From the NCBI RefSeq assembly GCF_017114865.1, contig NZ_JADEYH010000014.1, forward strand, positions 1 to 64,000: 64,000 bases of DNA, written 5' to 3'. This DNA is from Streptomyces verrucosisporus. GTDB lineage: Bacteria > Actinomycetota > Actinomycetes > Streptomycetales > Streptomycetaceae. This document shows, piece after piece, positions 1 through 6,943 of the stretch. The notes beneath the pieces are model-generated. The model was not told where the DNA came from. It did not search any database and worked only from the letters and a program-made list of their open reading frames with translations. Position numbers and translations under genes: made by a program. Positions within the stretch are counted from its first letter, which is position 1; every line of letters starts with the position of its first letter.

Positions 1-73
1 GGCACGGGAACACACCTGTGGCCCGACCTCGTGGTGGTGGGGCTGGCCTGCCGAGTTCGCGGACGGTGGGGGA

Positions 74-499
74 TCAGTTCTGCAACCGGTGAGCCAGGAG
101 GAGGGCGAGGGGGCCTGCGGGGAGCAGGAAGCGGCCCTCACGGGCGGCGTCGAGGGCGTCCTGCATGGGCCACCACGACAGCTTGTAGTCGGCTTCGGCG
201 AGGGTCAGTTCCTGTGGGCCGAGGGCAAGGCCGCGGGCTTCGAACAGATGGACGCGGGCGGTGGAACCGAGTGTCATGGCGTACGCGCCGAGCGGTCTCC
301 ACTGGTCGGCGGTGACGCCGGCCTCCTCCCGTAGCTCGCGGCGTGCGCACGTCAGGGCATCCTCTCCTTCCTCGAAGCGGCCACCGGGCAGGAACAGGTA
401 CTCGCCGCCGTGGCGGGGGAAGTCGGCGCTCAGCAGGGCGACAAGGCCCTGCTCATCGCGCGCCACGACCACCGAGGCATCACGCATCGCTTCGCTCAT
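74..499 (-). CDS. Nudix hydrolase
   Basis: 141 aa. A complete Nudix box lies at about residues 40-62 (G-x5-E-x7-REL-REEAG), so the metal-binding glutamates are intact. Family members hydrolyse nucleoside diphosphates linked to another group; the substrate here cannot be told from sequence. ATG at 499 is the assumed start; a second in-frame ATG four codons later (487) is an alternative. No partner gene is coupled to it. Upstream lies a broken hydrolase relic, downstream only non-coding sequence to the window edge. Confidence 0.9.
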   Translation of the reverse strand: MSEAMRDASVVVARDEQGLVALLSADFPRHGGEYLFLPGGRFEEGEDALTCARRELREEAGVTADQWRPLGAYAMTLGSTARVHLFEARGLALGPQELTLAEADYKLSWWPMQDALDAAREGRFLLPAGPLALLLAHRLQN

Positions 500-517
500 G
501 GCGTGTGAGCGTAACGC

Positions 518-943
518 TCACGGGTGTATCCACGCGGCATATGGCACGGTGAAGACCGCCCGGTGTGCGATGCCGCGGCCGTGGAAGCCGTCGTCCCCGT
601 AGGCGTCGCCGTGGTCTGCGCACAGGATGACCAGCCATCGGCCCTTCTCGGCGAGCCCGTCGAGCAGGCGCCCCAGGTGTGCGTCGGCGTAGGCGAGGGC
701 GGCAGCCTGGGAGGCGGTGGTGTCGTCGCTGGAGCCGATGTAGTGGCCGTGGGGGACGTGCGTGGCGGAGACGTTGACGAACAGGTACAACGGCTGCCGC
801 CCGTGGTAGAACTCGGCCAGTTCGAGGGCCTGATCGACCTGGTGGCGTGTGGAGTCCGGCTCCGGGGAGCAGAACTCGGGGCGCCAGTGGTCCTCGTCGA
901 ACAGGTCGGGCAGGACCGAGCCCAGCGGCGTCTCTGAAAGGTG
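518..943 (-). pseudogene. C-terminal fragment of STM4013/SEN3800-type hydrolase
   Basis: About 140 C-terminal residues of an alkaline-phosphatase/sulfatase-like hydrolase of the STM4013 type. The open frame begins within a TPLGSVLPDLFDED segment, runs through FVNVSATHVPHGHY and ends with the metal-site-like CADHGDAYGDDGFHGR and GIAHRAVFTVPY. The N-terminal half is absent: just upstream of residue block SETPLG the frame meets a stop, and the sequence changes into a different gene on the other strand. An ATG at 790 could start a shorter 90-aa product but no family member is that short. I read it as a deletion or recombination remnant. The family name is from memory of motifs, not a search. Confidence 0.6.
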
Positions 944-1131
944 CCCTCATCGCGGACGTGGTGCTGCTCGACTGCACCGTCAACGGGGATGTCGCCGATC
1001 CGGCCACCCCGCTATCCCACGCGGCGCTCCTACATTCGTACGTCGAGGGCCGCCGGCCGAGCGAGGAGGAGCCACCGGGCGAGGCGCCGGGTCCGGCTCC
1101 CGAACCGGACCCGGGCGCACGGGCGCGGTGA
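934..1131 (+). pseudogene. C-terminal fragment of an unidentified protein
   Basis: A reading frame of about 65 codons ending in TGA at 1129-1131. It starts abruptly at LKGALIADVVLLDC, contains GDVADPATPLSHAALLHSY and ends in a Pro/Glu-rich tail. It looks like the tail of a real protein: hydrophobic strand, then helix, then a charged disordered end. No start codon with a ribosome-binding site precedes it, because the sequence immediately 5' belongs to the truncated hydrolase on the opposite strand. I do not recognise the family. Confidence 0.35.
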
Positions 1132-1190
1132 GCGGCGGCGGACCGCCGGCCAGGCGGGCGGCCGGCGGAGGCGGATGGGAATCGAACCCA
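1132..1190. repeat. Distal attachment-site copy (partial tRNA-Sec 3' end)
   Basis: 59 bp matching 9966-10024 at 56 positions; the last 33 bp (1158-1190) are identical. The identical part is the 3' end of the tRNA-Sec gene (T arm and 3' acceptor strand, read on the minus strand). Beyond 1190 the similarity stops at once. This is the expected footprint of site-specific integration at a tRNA 3' end: the full tRNA stays at one junction (10000-10092) and a partial copy marks the other. The segment between, 1191-9991, would be the inserted element. Confidence 0.8.
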
Positions 1191-1291
1191 TTTCGATACA
1201 GCCCTGTGACCTGCGGTTTCGTCGCAAAGCAGGACCAATCGCGTACCAGCTGATACCAACGCATGCCAGTCGATGCCAGCTGATGCCCTCT

Positions 1292-1312
1292 GGGGCCCCC
1301 TGCGGGGGCCCC
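1292..1312. terminator. GC-rich hairpin
   Basis: Perfect 9-bp inverted repeat GGGGCCCCC / GGGGGCCCC with a 3-nt loop, 80 nt past the end of the methyltransferase operon on the minus strand. There is no T-tract, as is common in high-GC actinomycetes. It probably acts with the stronger hairpin at 1338-1372. Confidence 0.5.
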
Positions 1313-1337
1313 GGCTCAGGGCGGGGGGGAACAGACC

Positions 1338-1372
1338 TGTGGCCCGGCCCCGTGACGGGGGGCCGGGCCACA
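1338..1372 (-). terminator. Strong hairpin ending the graspetide operon
   Basis: Inverted repeat with 14-bp perfect arms, TGTGGCCCGGCCCC (1338-1351) and its complement (1359-1372), and a 7-nt loop. It lies 21 nt after the stop codon of the methyltransferase gene at 1393, in the right place to end the minus-strand transcript. No U-tract. Confidence 0.75.
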
Positions 1373-1392
1373 ACGGCTATCTGCTTACGCGG

Positions 1393-2490
1393 TCAGGACA
1401 GGCCGCCAACCGACGGCAGATCCCAGCTCGGGCCCTGCGGGTCGCCCAGCCATACCCACTGGCGGTGAGGGGTGGCGGTGATGCCGAAGGCGTCGCGGGC
1501 GGGGGCCGTGTCCGGGAACTGCCGGTGCAGTTCTTCCACGGTCTCCCACAGGCGGCGGGGCCCGGCCTGGCGGACCGTGCCGTCAGCGTGGACGCGGGCG
1601 ATCGACCCATCAGGGGTCCACAGACCCAGGCTCTCACCCGTGCCGTCGTCTCCGCTGTTCCAGACGCACCACTGGTAGCCGGGCATGGTCACCGACACCA
1701 GGAACTCCAGACGGTGGAATGCCTCAATCGGCGTACCGGTGCCGGAAGAGCGGTGCCCGGCGCGCTCCAGACTCGCGAAGTCCGGAACGGGTACGCCCAC
1801 ACGGCGTGCCATGAAGTACGCCCCGCCGGGGAGGAAACCGCCCTCAGCGACGTCACCGTGAACGGCCAGGCGGGCGACGCCCCAGCCGATGGGGACCACG
1901 ATCACCGCGCCGTCCGCCGCCTGCTCGACCCACGGCCACGGCACGGACGGCAGGCCGCAGGTGGCGATGATCTGGTCGTACGGGGCTCGGTCGGGGACAC
2001 CGTGCGCGCCGTCGCCGGTGCGGACGGCCGGATGGTGTCCAGCCTCGCCGAGGCGCTGGGCGGCGGCCCCGGTCAGGCCGGGGTCCACGTCCATGGTGGT
2101 CACCCGGCTACCGCCGAGCCGGTGGGAGAGGAGGGCGGCGTTGTAACCGGTGCCGGTGCCGACTTCCAGCACCCTGTGCCCGTCGGCCACGTCCAGGGCG
2201 TGCAGCATCTCCAGCATCAGGCTCGGCTGGCTGGACGACGATGTAGGGGTGCCGTCGGTGAGCTGGGTGGTCAGTGCCCGGTCGGAGTAGACGGCCTCCC
2301 AATAGCGCGGCTGGTCGGGGGTGACGGTCGTCCATCGGCCGTCTTCTGCCTGTTCGTGGAAGGAGGGCACGAACACGTGCCGGGGCACCGTCTCGAACGC
2401 GGCCCGCCACGGGTCATCGGGGGCGGCGACCTGGTGCGCGAGGGCAGTGCGGAGATCCCGCGCGGGGTCGGTGGTGGTGGGGGTGGTCAT
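1393..2490 (-). CDS. PIMT-like O-methyltransferase of a graspetide cluster
   Basis: 365 aa. The N-terminal half is a protein-L-isoaspartate O-methyltransferase (PCMT/PIMT) domain: AFETVPRHVFVP near residue 30, a Ser-rich TSSSSQPSLM substrate/cofactor segment, then SAM motif I VLEVGTGTGYNAALL. About 150 extra C-terminal residues form a domain absent from housekeeping PIMT. Its ATG overlaps the ligase stop by 4 nt (ATGA), so the two are translationally coupled. In fuscimiditide-type graspetides an associated PIMT methylates an Asp that then closes to an aspartimide. I infer the same role here, on the peptide encoded at 3464-3709. A strong hairpin follows the gene. Confidence 0.85.
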   Translation of the reverse strand: MTTPTTTDPARDLRTALAHQVAAPDDPWRAAFETVPRHVFVPSFHEQAEDGRWTTVTPDQPRYWEAVYSDRALTTQLTDGTPTSSSSQPSLMLEMLHALDVADGHRVLEVGTGTGYNAALLSHRLGGSRVTTMDVDPGLTGAAAQRLGEAGHHPAVRTGDGAHGVPDRAPYDQIIATCGLPSVPWPWVEQAADGAVIVVPIGWGVARLAVHGDVAEGGFLPGGAYFMARRVGVPVPDFASLERAGHRSSGTGTPIEAFHRLEFLVSVTMPGYQWCVWNSGDDGTGESLGLWTPDGSIARVHADGTVRQAGPRRLWETVEELHRQFPDTAPARDAFGITATPHRQWVWLGDPQGPSWDLPSVGGLS

Positions 2491-3464
2491 GCGGCGGCTC
2501 CTTGCAGGAGGTCGGCGTGGGCCTCGGCGATCGGTAACTCGGTGGCGGCGGCGATGAACTGCCACTGCCCGGCGGGGTTGCACTCGAAGAACACCCATCG
2601 GCCGGCCGGGGTGACGGCGAAGTCGAGTGCCCCGTAGTTCAGGTGGTAGTGGTCCATGAACCGGCGTACGGACTCGGCCACCTGCTCGGGGACGGATACG
2701 GGTTCGTAGCTCAGCGCCTCGTAGTCGGCACGCCAGTCCACGCGGGCGGCCTCACTGCCGGCATGGATCGCGGCGGGGAACATCCGGTCGCCGACGACGG
2801 TCAGCCGCACCTCGTACTGCTTGGGCACCCACTCCTGGAGCAGGTGCGCGGTCGTCTCCAGCGACTCGTCCAGCTCGTTCCGTTCCACGCGGCGGGTGGG
2901 CAGCGTCAGCGGCTTCTCACCGGGCCGGTGCAGTGGGGCGGCGGCGATGGGCTTGCACACCAGCGGACCGTCGATCCGGGCGGCCCAACGGCGGGCCTGG
3001 CCAAGGCTGTTGGTGATCAGGGTGCGGGGCACTGTGAGCCCGGCGTCGGTGGCGGCGACGAGCTGGGTGGGCTTGTGGGCCGCGGCCCGGTAGGTGTCCG
3101 GGTGGTGCATCCACACCACCGGCAGTGAGGACAGGACCTCCACCATGCCCACCAGGGCCTGCGCGCGCGCCCACTCCCGGTATTCCTCGGCCACCTGTGG
3201 CGAGATGCGGGGGAGGCCGGGCCGCCGGTAGTAGACGGCCCGGACCTCCTCCAGCCGCGCCGCGCGGGCACCGGTGCTCAACTCCCCGAGCCAGCCGGGC
3301 GCATGGCCGTCGTGCCCGGCTGTGAGCGTGACGCACTGGGGGAAGTCGGCAATGTCGAATCTGGTCACCGGCACCTTCCGGTCGTTGAGGGCCTGGACGA
3401 CGAGATCGGCGCTCGCGTCCAGGTTCTCGGCGACGACCAGGACGTGCCCGCGCGGCGCGGCCAT
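2487..3464 (-). CDS. tgmB: ATP-grasp ribosomal peptide maturase (graspetide ligase)
   Basis: 325 aa, usual for the family. ATP-grasp landmarks: ATP-binding Lys in GPLVCKPIAAAP (about residue 180), the QEWVPKQYEVRLTVVG strand, and the metal-binding end GALDFAVTPAGRWVFFECNP followed by AGQW, the signature tail of MvdD/TgmB-type ligases. These enzymes phosphorylate Asp/Glu side chains in a precursor and form esters with Ser/Thr or amides with Lys. Its ATG overlaps the precursor stop by one base (TGATG), and its own stop overlaps the methyltransferase start. The three form one operon: precursor, ligase, methyltransferase. Confidence 0.93.
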   Translation of the reverse strand: MAAPRGHVLVVAENLDASADLVVQALNDRKVPVTRFDIADFPQCVTLTAGHDGHAPGWLGELSTGARAARLEEVRAVYYRRPGLPRISPQVAEEYREWARAQALVGMVEVLSSLPVVWMHHPDTYRAAAHKPTQLVAATDAGLTVPRTLITNSLGQARRWAARIDGPLVCKPIAAAPLHRPGEKPLTLPTRRVERNELDESLETTAHLLQEWVPKQYEVRLTVVGDRMFPAAIHAGSEAARVDWRADYEALSYEPVSVPEQVAESVRRFMDHYHLNYGALDFAVTPAGRWVFFECNPAGQWQFIAAATELPIAEAHADLLQGAAA

Positions 3465-3709
3465 CAGGCGGCTTCGACGTAGTCGGCGGGGAAGGCGTAC
3501 GGGTCGGACGTCTCGTCCGCCGGTCCGTTGGAGTCGTTGTTGGTCGCGGTGCTGGACGCGGCCACCGGGGTGTCGGCCCACAGGCGGCCGTCACCCATCA
3601 CGTTGACCTGCCGGTCGGGGTCGTAGGTGAACTCCCTCGGGTCGATGGTGACGGTGTACGGGGGCTGGGGGTTGCGGGCGCCGAACGGCACCATCGCTAC
3701 AGCGGACAT
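3464..3709 (-). CDS. tgmA: Graspetide precursor peptide
   Basis: 81 aa. The leader contains PFGARNP near the N-terminus (the conserved PFG-type motif of putative ATP-grasp target RiPPs), then IDPREFTYDPDRQVNVMGDG, typical of the family. The C-terminal 28 residues form the likely core, rich in ring-forming residues: TATNNDSNGPADETSDP followed by YAFPADYVEAA, with Ser/Thr donors and Asp/Glu acceptors. Asp-Ser and Asn-Gly steps are possible aspartimide sites for the neighbouring methyltransferase. A good AGGAGA ribosome-binding site lies upstream of ATG 3709. The frame is open further upstream, but that part is a relic of another gene. Confidence 0.9.
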   Translation of the reverse strand: MSAVAMVPFGARNPQPPYTVTIDPREFTYDPDRQVNVMGDGRLWADTPVAASSTATNNDSNGPADETSDPYAFPADYVEAA

Positions 3710-3742
3710 GTGTCTCTCCTTCACTGTCGGTACTTGCTCGAA

Positions 3743-3780
3743 CCGCCCCGGGCAGAGTGTGACCCCCAAGCCCGGGGCGG
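3743..3780 (-). terminator. Hairpin between roadblock relic and precursor gene
   Basis: 11-bp perfect inverted repeat CCGCCCCGGGC / GCCCGGGGCGG with a 16-nt loop, 34 nt upstream of the precursor start on the minus strand. It may end transcription from the upstream genes, or attenuate read-through so that the RiPP operon has its own promoter in the short remaining space. Confidence 0.6.
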
Positions 3781-3782
3781 TC

Positions 3783-3929
3783 GTCTTTGCCTGGCGCGCG
3801 GGTGCGGCCAGATACGGGCGGACGCTCTTGACGAGCATCCCCATCGCGTAGCCGACAACATCCGCGTCGGCTTCGACGAGGACGGCCAAGCACGCGCCGG
3901 AACCGGCGGCACAGACGAACAGCAGCGGC
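3783..3929 (-). pseudogene. C-terminal relic of a second roadblock/LC7 protein
   Basis: About 45 codons reading LLFVCAAGSGACLAVLVEAD, then ADVVGYAMGMLVKSVRPYL. This matches the final strand and helix of roadblock/LC7 proteins and aligns with the end of the intact roadblock gene immediately upstream. It has no start, and the frame runs into the precursor gene without a stop. I read it as the remains of a tandem duplication of the roadblock gene. Confidence 0.55.
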
Positions 3930-3930
3930 C

Positions 3931-4347
3931 CTATGCGCGGGCGGGGGTGGTGATGTGGTCGCGGAGGCCGCCGGCGAGCTTGGCCATCTCGAAGCCGACC
4001 TGGCCGTGGTCGGCCTCCCGGTCGGCGGTGACCAGCAGGCGGCTGCCTTCCACGCCCGCGCACACCAGCAGCGCGACGGCGCCGAGGTCGATCACGGCCA
4101 CGTTCAGGGACAGCGTCTCGGCCGCGTTGGGCGCCAGGAGCCGTGTGGCGCCGTCGGCCAGCCCGGACAGGCCGGAGGCGAGGGCCGCCAGACGGTCGGC
4201 GGTGTCCTTGTCGAGACCGAACTGCGACTTCGCCAAGCCGTCGGAGGACAGCAGAACCGCGCTACGGGTGTGGGGGACGCGCTCCACGAGGTGCTGGAGG
4301 GCCCAGTCGAAGCCGTCCAGGGGAAAGGCCGCGGGGGTGGTGAGCAT
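3931..4347 (-). CDS. Roadblock/LC7 domain protein
   Basis: 138 aa. Starts MLTTPAAFPLDGFDWALQHL at ATG 4347 and covers one roadblock fold: DGLAKSQFGLDKDTADRLAA is the canonical second-strand/helix segment, ending with GFEMAKLAGGLRDHI. Such proteins usually work with a histidine-kinase-like ATPase, DUF742 and a small GTPase (conservons); none of these partners is present, so it stands alone. A truncated second copy follows directly. It may belong to the inserted element's own gene set rather than to peptide synthesis. Confidence 0.8.
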   Translation of the reverse strand: MLTTPAAFPLDGFDWALQHLVERVPHTRSAVLLSSDGLAKSQFGLDKDTADRLAALASGLSGLADGATRLLAPNAAETLSLNVAVIDLGAVALLVCAGVEGSRLLVTADREADHGQVGFEMAKLAGGLRDHITTPARA

Positions 4348-4388
4348 GCTCGGTGTTCTCCTGATGGTGGGAACGGGAGGGCTTGATG

Positions 4389-4443
4389 CCTGCCCCCGGC
4401 TGCGGGCCGCAGGGGATTCGAAACTTCCGCTGCCGGGGGCAGG
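4389..4443 (-). terminator. Inverted repeat after DUF5999 gene
   Basis: 12-bp perfect arms CCTGCCCCCGGC (4389-4400) and GCCGGGGGCAGG (4432-4443), loop 31 nt, starting 3 nt beyond the stop codon of the DUF5999 gene on the minus strand. Placement fits a transcription terminator. Confidence 0.55.
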
Positions 4444-4445
4444 GG

Positions 4446-4646
4446 TCATGCGGCGGCCGCGAGAGGGCCGGCCGGGCGGTGCGGGGCGATGACCTGCCCG
4501 TCGGGCAGCAGTACGCCGGTGTCCTCGAACAGCAGGGCGCCGTCAGACCGCAGCGACCAGCCCTGCTCGGGATGGTGGGCGGTGAGGTGGGCGGCCTCCC
4601 GGCCGGAGGAGGCGGCGGGCGGGCACGGGGGCGTGTGGCGGCACAC
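4446..4646 (-). CDS. DUF5999 family small protein
   Basis: 66 aa, starting with GTG at 4646. It shows the family pattern: MCRHTPPCP with two early cysteines, HHPEQGWSLRSDGALLFEDT, then LLPDGQVIAPHRP. Function is unknown. Such genes are common in Streptomyces accessory regions next to regulators and mobile elements. It begins 6 nt after the stop of the preceding 219-aa gene, so the two are probably co-transcribed. Confidence 0.8.
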   Translation of the reverse strand: MCRHTPPCPPAASSGREAAHLTAHHPEQGWSLRSDGALLFEDTGVLLPDGQVIAPHRPAGPLAAAA

Positions 4647-4652
4647 GGGCGG

Positions 4653-5312
4653 TCATCCCTTTCGCGTGGGGTCGGTGAGTTCGGCGGGGTCCAGAAGCGT
4701 GCAGTCGTGCAGGGCGGCGACGGCCTGGCTCGCCAGCACCCAGCGGAGAGCGGGCAGGTCGTCGTAGCGCACGGTCTCCTCTCCGACCGGGATGAGTTCG
4801 CCCCGGGTGAGCCGGTAGACGGTGCCGTGGACGCCGACGATCTGAGGGCTGCGGGCCCGCAGCGCCACCCACGGGGTCCGGGCCAGGTGATGGCACTCCC
4901 CAACGGCCCTCGGCACGCACCGCGGGCACAGCGGGGGATGCACCGTCGCAAGGCCCTCGGGCCAGTCCTCCCAGTCGCCGCGGCGGTCCTCGACCACCCA
5001 CAGCACGCCCCGCCCGTCGCGGTCGGCCGACCCGTTGCAGACGTGGCACCGCAGGCGGCGCATCACGGACCGCTGCCGCTGTGGGTGCGCGGTGCCGTAG
5101 ACCGGCTTGCCCTGGCCGCGCTTGAGCGCGCGGCCGGCCCACAGCACACCCCACCTGTCGCGGTCCAGGGGGACCTCGTCGGGGAAGGCGATACCGCGCG
5201 GGGTCGCGATGACCTCGGGGGTGAGAAGCGCCTCCTGCGACCAGCGGTCGGTGTACGGGGGAGCGCCCGGCTTCGGCAGAGGGCGGGGCGCGGTCTGGTA
5301 TCCGGCGCTCAC
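4653..5312 (-). CDS. Hypothetical protein with zinc-ribbon-like cysteines
   Basis: 219 aa. GTG 5312 overlaps the upstream stop (GTGA), which fixes the start. A mid-protein pair CHVCNG and CPRCVP, about 50 residues apart, plus nearby His (GECHHLA), suggests a structural zinc site. The N-terminal TPEVIATPRGIAFPDEVP and later WALRARSPQIVGVHGTVYRL-type segments are not a domain I know. It sits in a chain of coupled accessory genes (5803 down to 4446) and is probably an element-borne protein of unknown role. Confidence 0.7.
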   Translation of the reverse strand: MSAGYQTAPRPLPKPGAPPYTDRWSQEALLTPEVIATPRGIAFPDEVPLDRDRWGVLWAGRALKRGQGKPVYGTAHPQRQRSVMRRLRCHVCNGSADRDGRGVLWVVEDRRGDWEDWPEGLATVHPPLCPRCVPRAVGECHHLARTPWVALRARSPQIVGVHGTVYRLTRGELIPVGEETVRYDDLPALRWVLASQAVAALHDCTLLDPAELTDPTRKG

Positions 5313-5803
5313 CGGGCGGCCTCCGCCACGACGCGGGCCAGAGCGTAGGCGTCCCGCAGAGCGGGCCCATCGGTCAGTGCCCCGGTGGTGGGGCGCACGA
5401 TCCAGGACCGGCCGCCCAGGTGGCGGGGCTCGGCGTAGTCCGGGTGCGGCAGCGGCACCAGGGTGCGGTCGGGCAGGCGGAAGCTCTCGGGAGCGTCCCA
5501 GCCGTCCGCCGAACCGGGCGCGAGGAGGAAGTCCACCCCCAGCGGGGTGGCCAGGACCGGCCCCAGCGGTACGCGGGCCGCGCGCAGCCGCCGCACCGTC
5601 GCATGCGCGGTGCCGGTGGGGACGCGCACCACGTCCCAGGCGAGCCCGGCCGGTACCTCGCCCAGCGCCCCCCGCTCCCAGGCGCGCAGCACGTCCGGGA
5701 CGCGGCCGGTTGGCTCCAGCCACCCCAGTTCCAGGGGGCCGACGATGATGGCTGACAGGTTCACGGCGGGACGCGCCAGAGTCGTGGGCGGGGGCGGGTT
5801 CAC
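5309..5803 (-). CDS. Primase-polymerase-like N-terminal domain protein
   Basis: 164 aa from GTG 5803 (GAAAGG upstream; a later GTG at 5764 is possible). The order WDVVRVPTGTAHATVRRLRA, then PLGPVLATPLGVDFLL, then a proline-rich linker and RSWIVRPTTG resembles the small 'bifunctional DNA primase/polymerase N-terminal' proteins common in Streptomyces. The acidic catalytic residues of true prim-pols are not evident, so it may be inactive in synthesis. Stop and next start overlap by 4 nt. Confidence 0.5.
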   Translation of the reverse strand: MNPPPPTTLARPAVNLSAIIVGPLELGWLEPTGRVPDVLRAWERGALGEVPAGLAWDVVRVPTGTAHATVRRLRAARVPLGPVLATPLGVDFLLAPGSADGWDAPESFRLPDRTLVPLPHPDYAEPRHLGGRSWIVRPTTGALTDGPALRDAYALARVVAEAAR

Positions 5804-5841
5804 GGGCGTTGTGCCTTTCGATTCCGGTGGTACAGGGGAGG

Positions 5842-5888
5842 GCCCCGCGGCGGCGGGCACAGGGTCGGCCCGCCGGCCGCGGGGCGGT
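5842..5888 (-). terminator. Imperfect GC-rich inverted repeat
   Basis: The segment GCCCCGCGGC-GGCGGGC pairs with GCCCGCC-GGCCGCGGGGC just past the stop of the small membrane-protein gene (minus strand). It probably separates that gene from the primase-like gene downstream. Confidence 0.4.
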
Positions 5889-5901
5889 TCAAGGAGGGCT
5901 G

Positions 5902-6069
5902 CTACCAGCCGAGGAAGAAAACGACGAGCGGCCACAGCCACCAGACGGCAAGGCCGAGGACCACCAGCACGACGAGGAGGGCGCCGGGGTTGGCCTTCAC
6001 CGTCAGGTACGCGCGGCCCAGCCGGCCGGGCTGCTTGCTCGTCGTGCTGCCGGGCGCGTCAGCGGGCAT
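5902..6069 (-). CDS. Small single-pass membrane protein
   Basis: 55 aa. A Lys/Arg-containing N-terminal half (about residues 1-27) precedes one strong hydrophobic stretch, ALLVVLVVLGLAVWWLWPLV, near the C-terminus. This predicts a tail-anchored or single-pass inner-membrane peptide. ATG 6069 overlaps the end of the upstream gene by 11 nt, suggesting coupling. No family recognised. Confidence 0.6.
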   Translation of the reverse strand: MPADAPGSTTSKQPGRLGRAYLTVKANPGALLVVLVVLGLAVWWLWPLVVFFLGW

Positions 6070-6487
6070 GGTCGGCCCTCCCGGTCAGCAGCAGACGCGG
6101 CCGGTAACGGCGGCCGCACGGAGGGCGGCCGTTGACCTCCGCCAGGTGCAGGAACCGCACCGGGCGGGCCCGCCAGGTGAGTTCCTGGATACCGGGGTAG
6201 AGAGTCAGCGCACAGTCCCCGGTCTCACGCAGCCGGGCACACGCCCGCTCCGAGCCGGGCCCGTCCACCCACCAGTCCAGCACGAACTCGGCCTGCCGCG
6301 GGCCGAGCACCGAGGCCACCGTGCGCACCCCGGCCCGTATCCACCGGACCGCCGCCCCGGGCCCCGGGGCGGCGTACCCGTCCCGGCGCACAGCCGTCCC
6401 CGGCGCGCCCGAGTAGGCGCTGATCACCTCGCACCACACCCCCGGCCGGACCAGCGGGACGGGGCAGAGGGAGGGGGAGGCGGTCAA
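6059..6487 (-). CDS. Hypothetical protein
   Basis: 142 aa. TTG 6487 overlaps the stop of the preceding gene (TTGA), the most economical start. Features: VWCEVISAYSGAPGTAVRRD early, then RWIRAGVRTVASVLGPRQ and a basic C-terminus. No transmembrane segment or known motif. It belongs to the coupled run 6822-5902 between the XRE regulator and the RiPP genes. Confidence 0.55.
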   Translation of the reverse strand: MTASPSLCPVPLVRPGVWCEVISAYSGAPGTAVRRDGYAAPGPGAAVRWIRAGVRTVASVLGPRQAEFVLDWWVDGPGSERACARLRETGDCALTLYPGIQELTWRARPVRFLHLAEVNGRPPCGRRYRPRLLLTGRADHAR

Positions 6488-6822
6488 CGGGCCGGCCTCC
6501 CCTCGTGGCCGAGGTGCCGCAGCAGCCACCGGCAGTCCAGCGCGAGGAGCCGGGCCCGGTCGGTGGCGGACTGCAAGCCCGGTCCGGGCCCGGCCGCGGC
6601 CTGGCCGGCGGCGGTGGCGGCCCGTGCCTGGCCGGCGTGCGGCACAGCGGCCAGTAACCGCCGCAGGTGCCCGCTCAGTTCGGTCACCAGGTCCTCGGCG
6701 GCCTCGTGCCGGGGCAGGACCGTGCCGATGGACAAGGCCCGGTCGATCGTCGCCGTGATGGCGATGACGTCGACCGGGGTGTCTGCTGCGGCTGGCGCGG
6801 CAACAGGTGGTGCAGTGGGCAT
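6484..6822 (-). CDS. DUF6415-like protein
   Basis: 112 aa from ATG 6822 (MPTAPPVAAP). After an Ala/Pro-rich start it has VDVIAITATIDRALSIG, ELSGHLRRLLAAV and a final helical GPGPGLQSATDRARLLALDC. That order matches the DUF6415 'natural product biosynthesis' family, known near regulators and RiPP genes in Streptomyces. Function is unknown; it may pair with the XRE regulator upstream. Assignment is by pattern only. Confidence 0.5.
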   Translation of the reverse strand: MPTAPPVAAPAAADTPVDVIAITATIDRALSIGTVLPRHEAAEDLVTELSGHLRRLLAAVPHAGQARAATAAGQAAAGPGPGLQSATDRARLLALDCRWLLRHLGHEGRPAR

Positions 6823-6943
6823 GCTCTGCACAGGGAGCCCCCGAACGGTTCCGGTGATCAGTTCGTCACCGAACGTAGGACCCCTGTGGTGGGGGAAGGG
6901 GCAGGATTCCTGCCCTGCGTACACCCGTTCAGAAAGCGATCAC

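Noticed and set aside
2643..3128. Plus-strand open frames over the ATP-grasp and methyltransferase genes
   Set aside because: They mirror the GC-rich coding bias of the real minus-strand genes and show no protein motifs; the same applies to many long antisense frames throughout the window.
3464..4063. A long frame covering the roadblock relic and the RiPP precursor as one protein
   Set aside because: The precursor has its own AGGAGA site and a family-typical start, and a strong hairpin lies between the two parts.
4463..6822. Run of small coupled genes as a phage or plasmid replication module
   Set aside because: Only one has a weak primase-like pattern; no Rep, FtsK/Tra, or structural genes are present.
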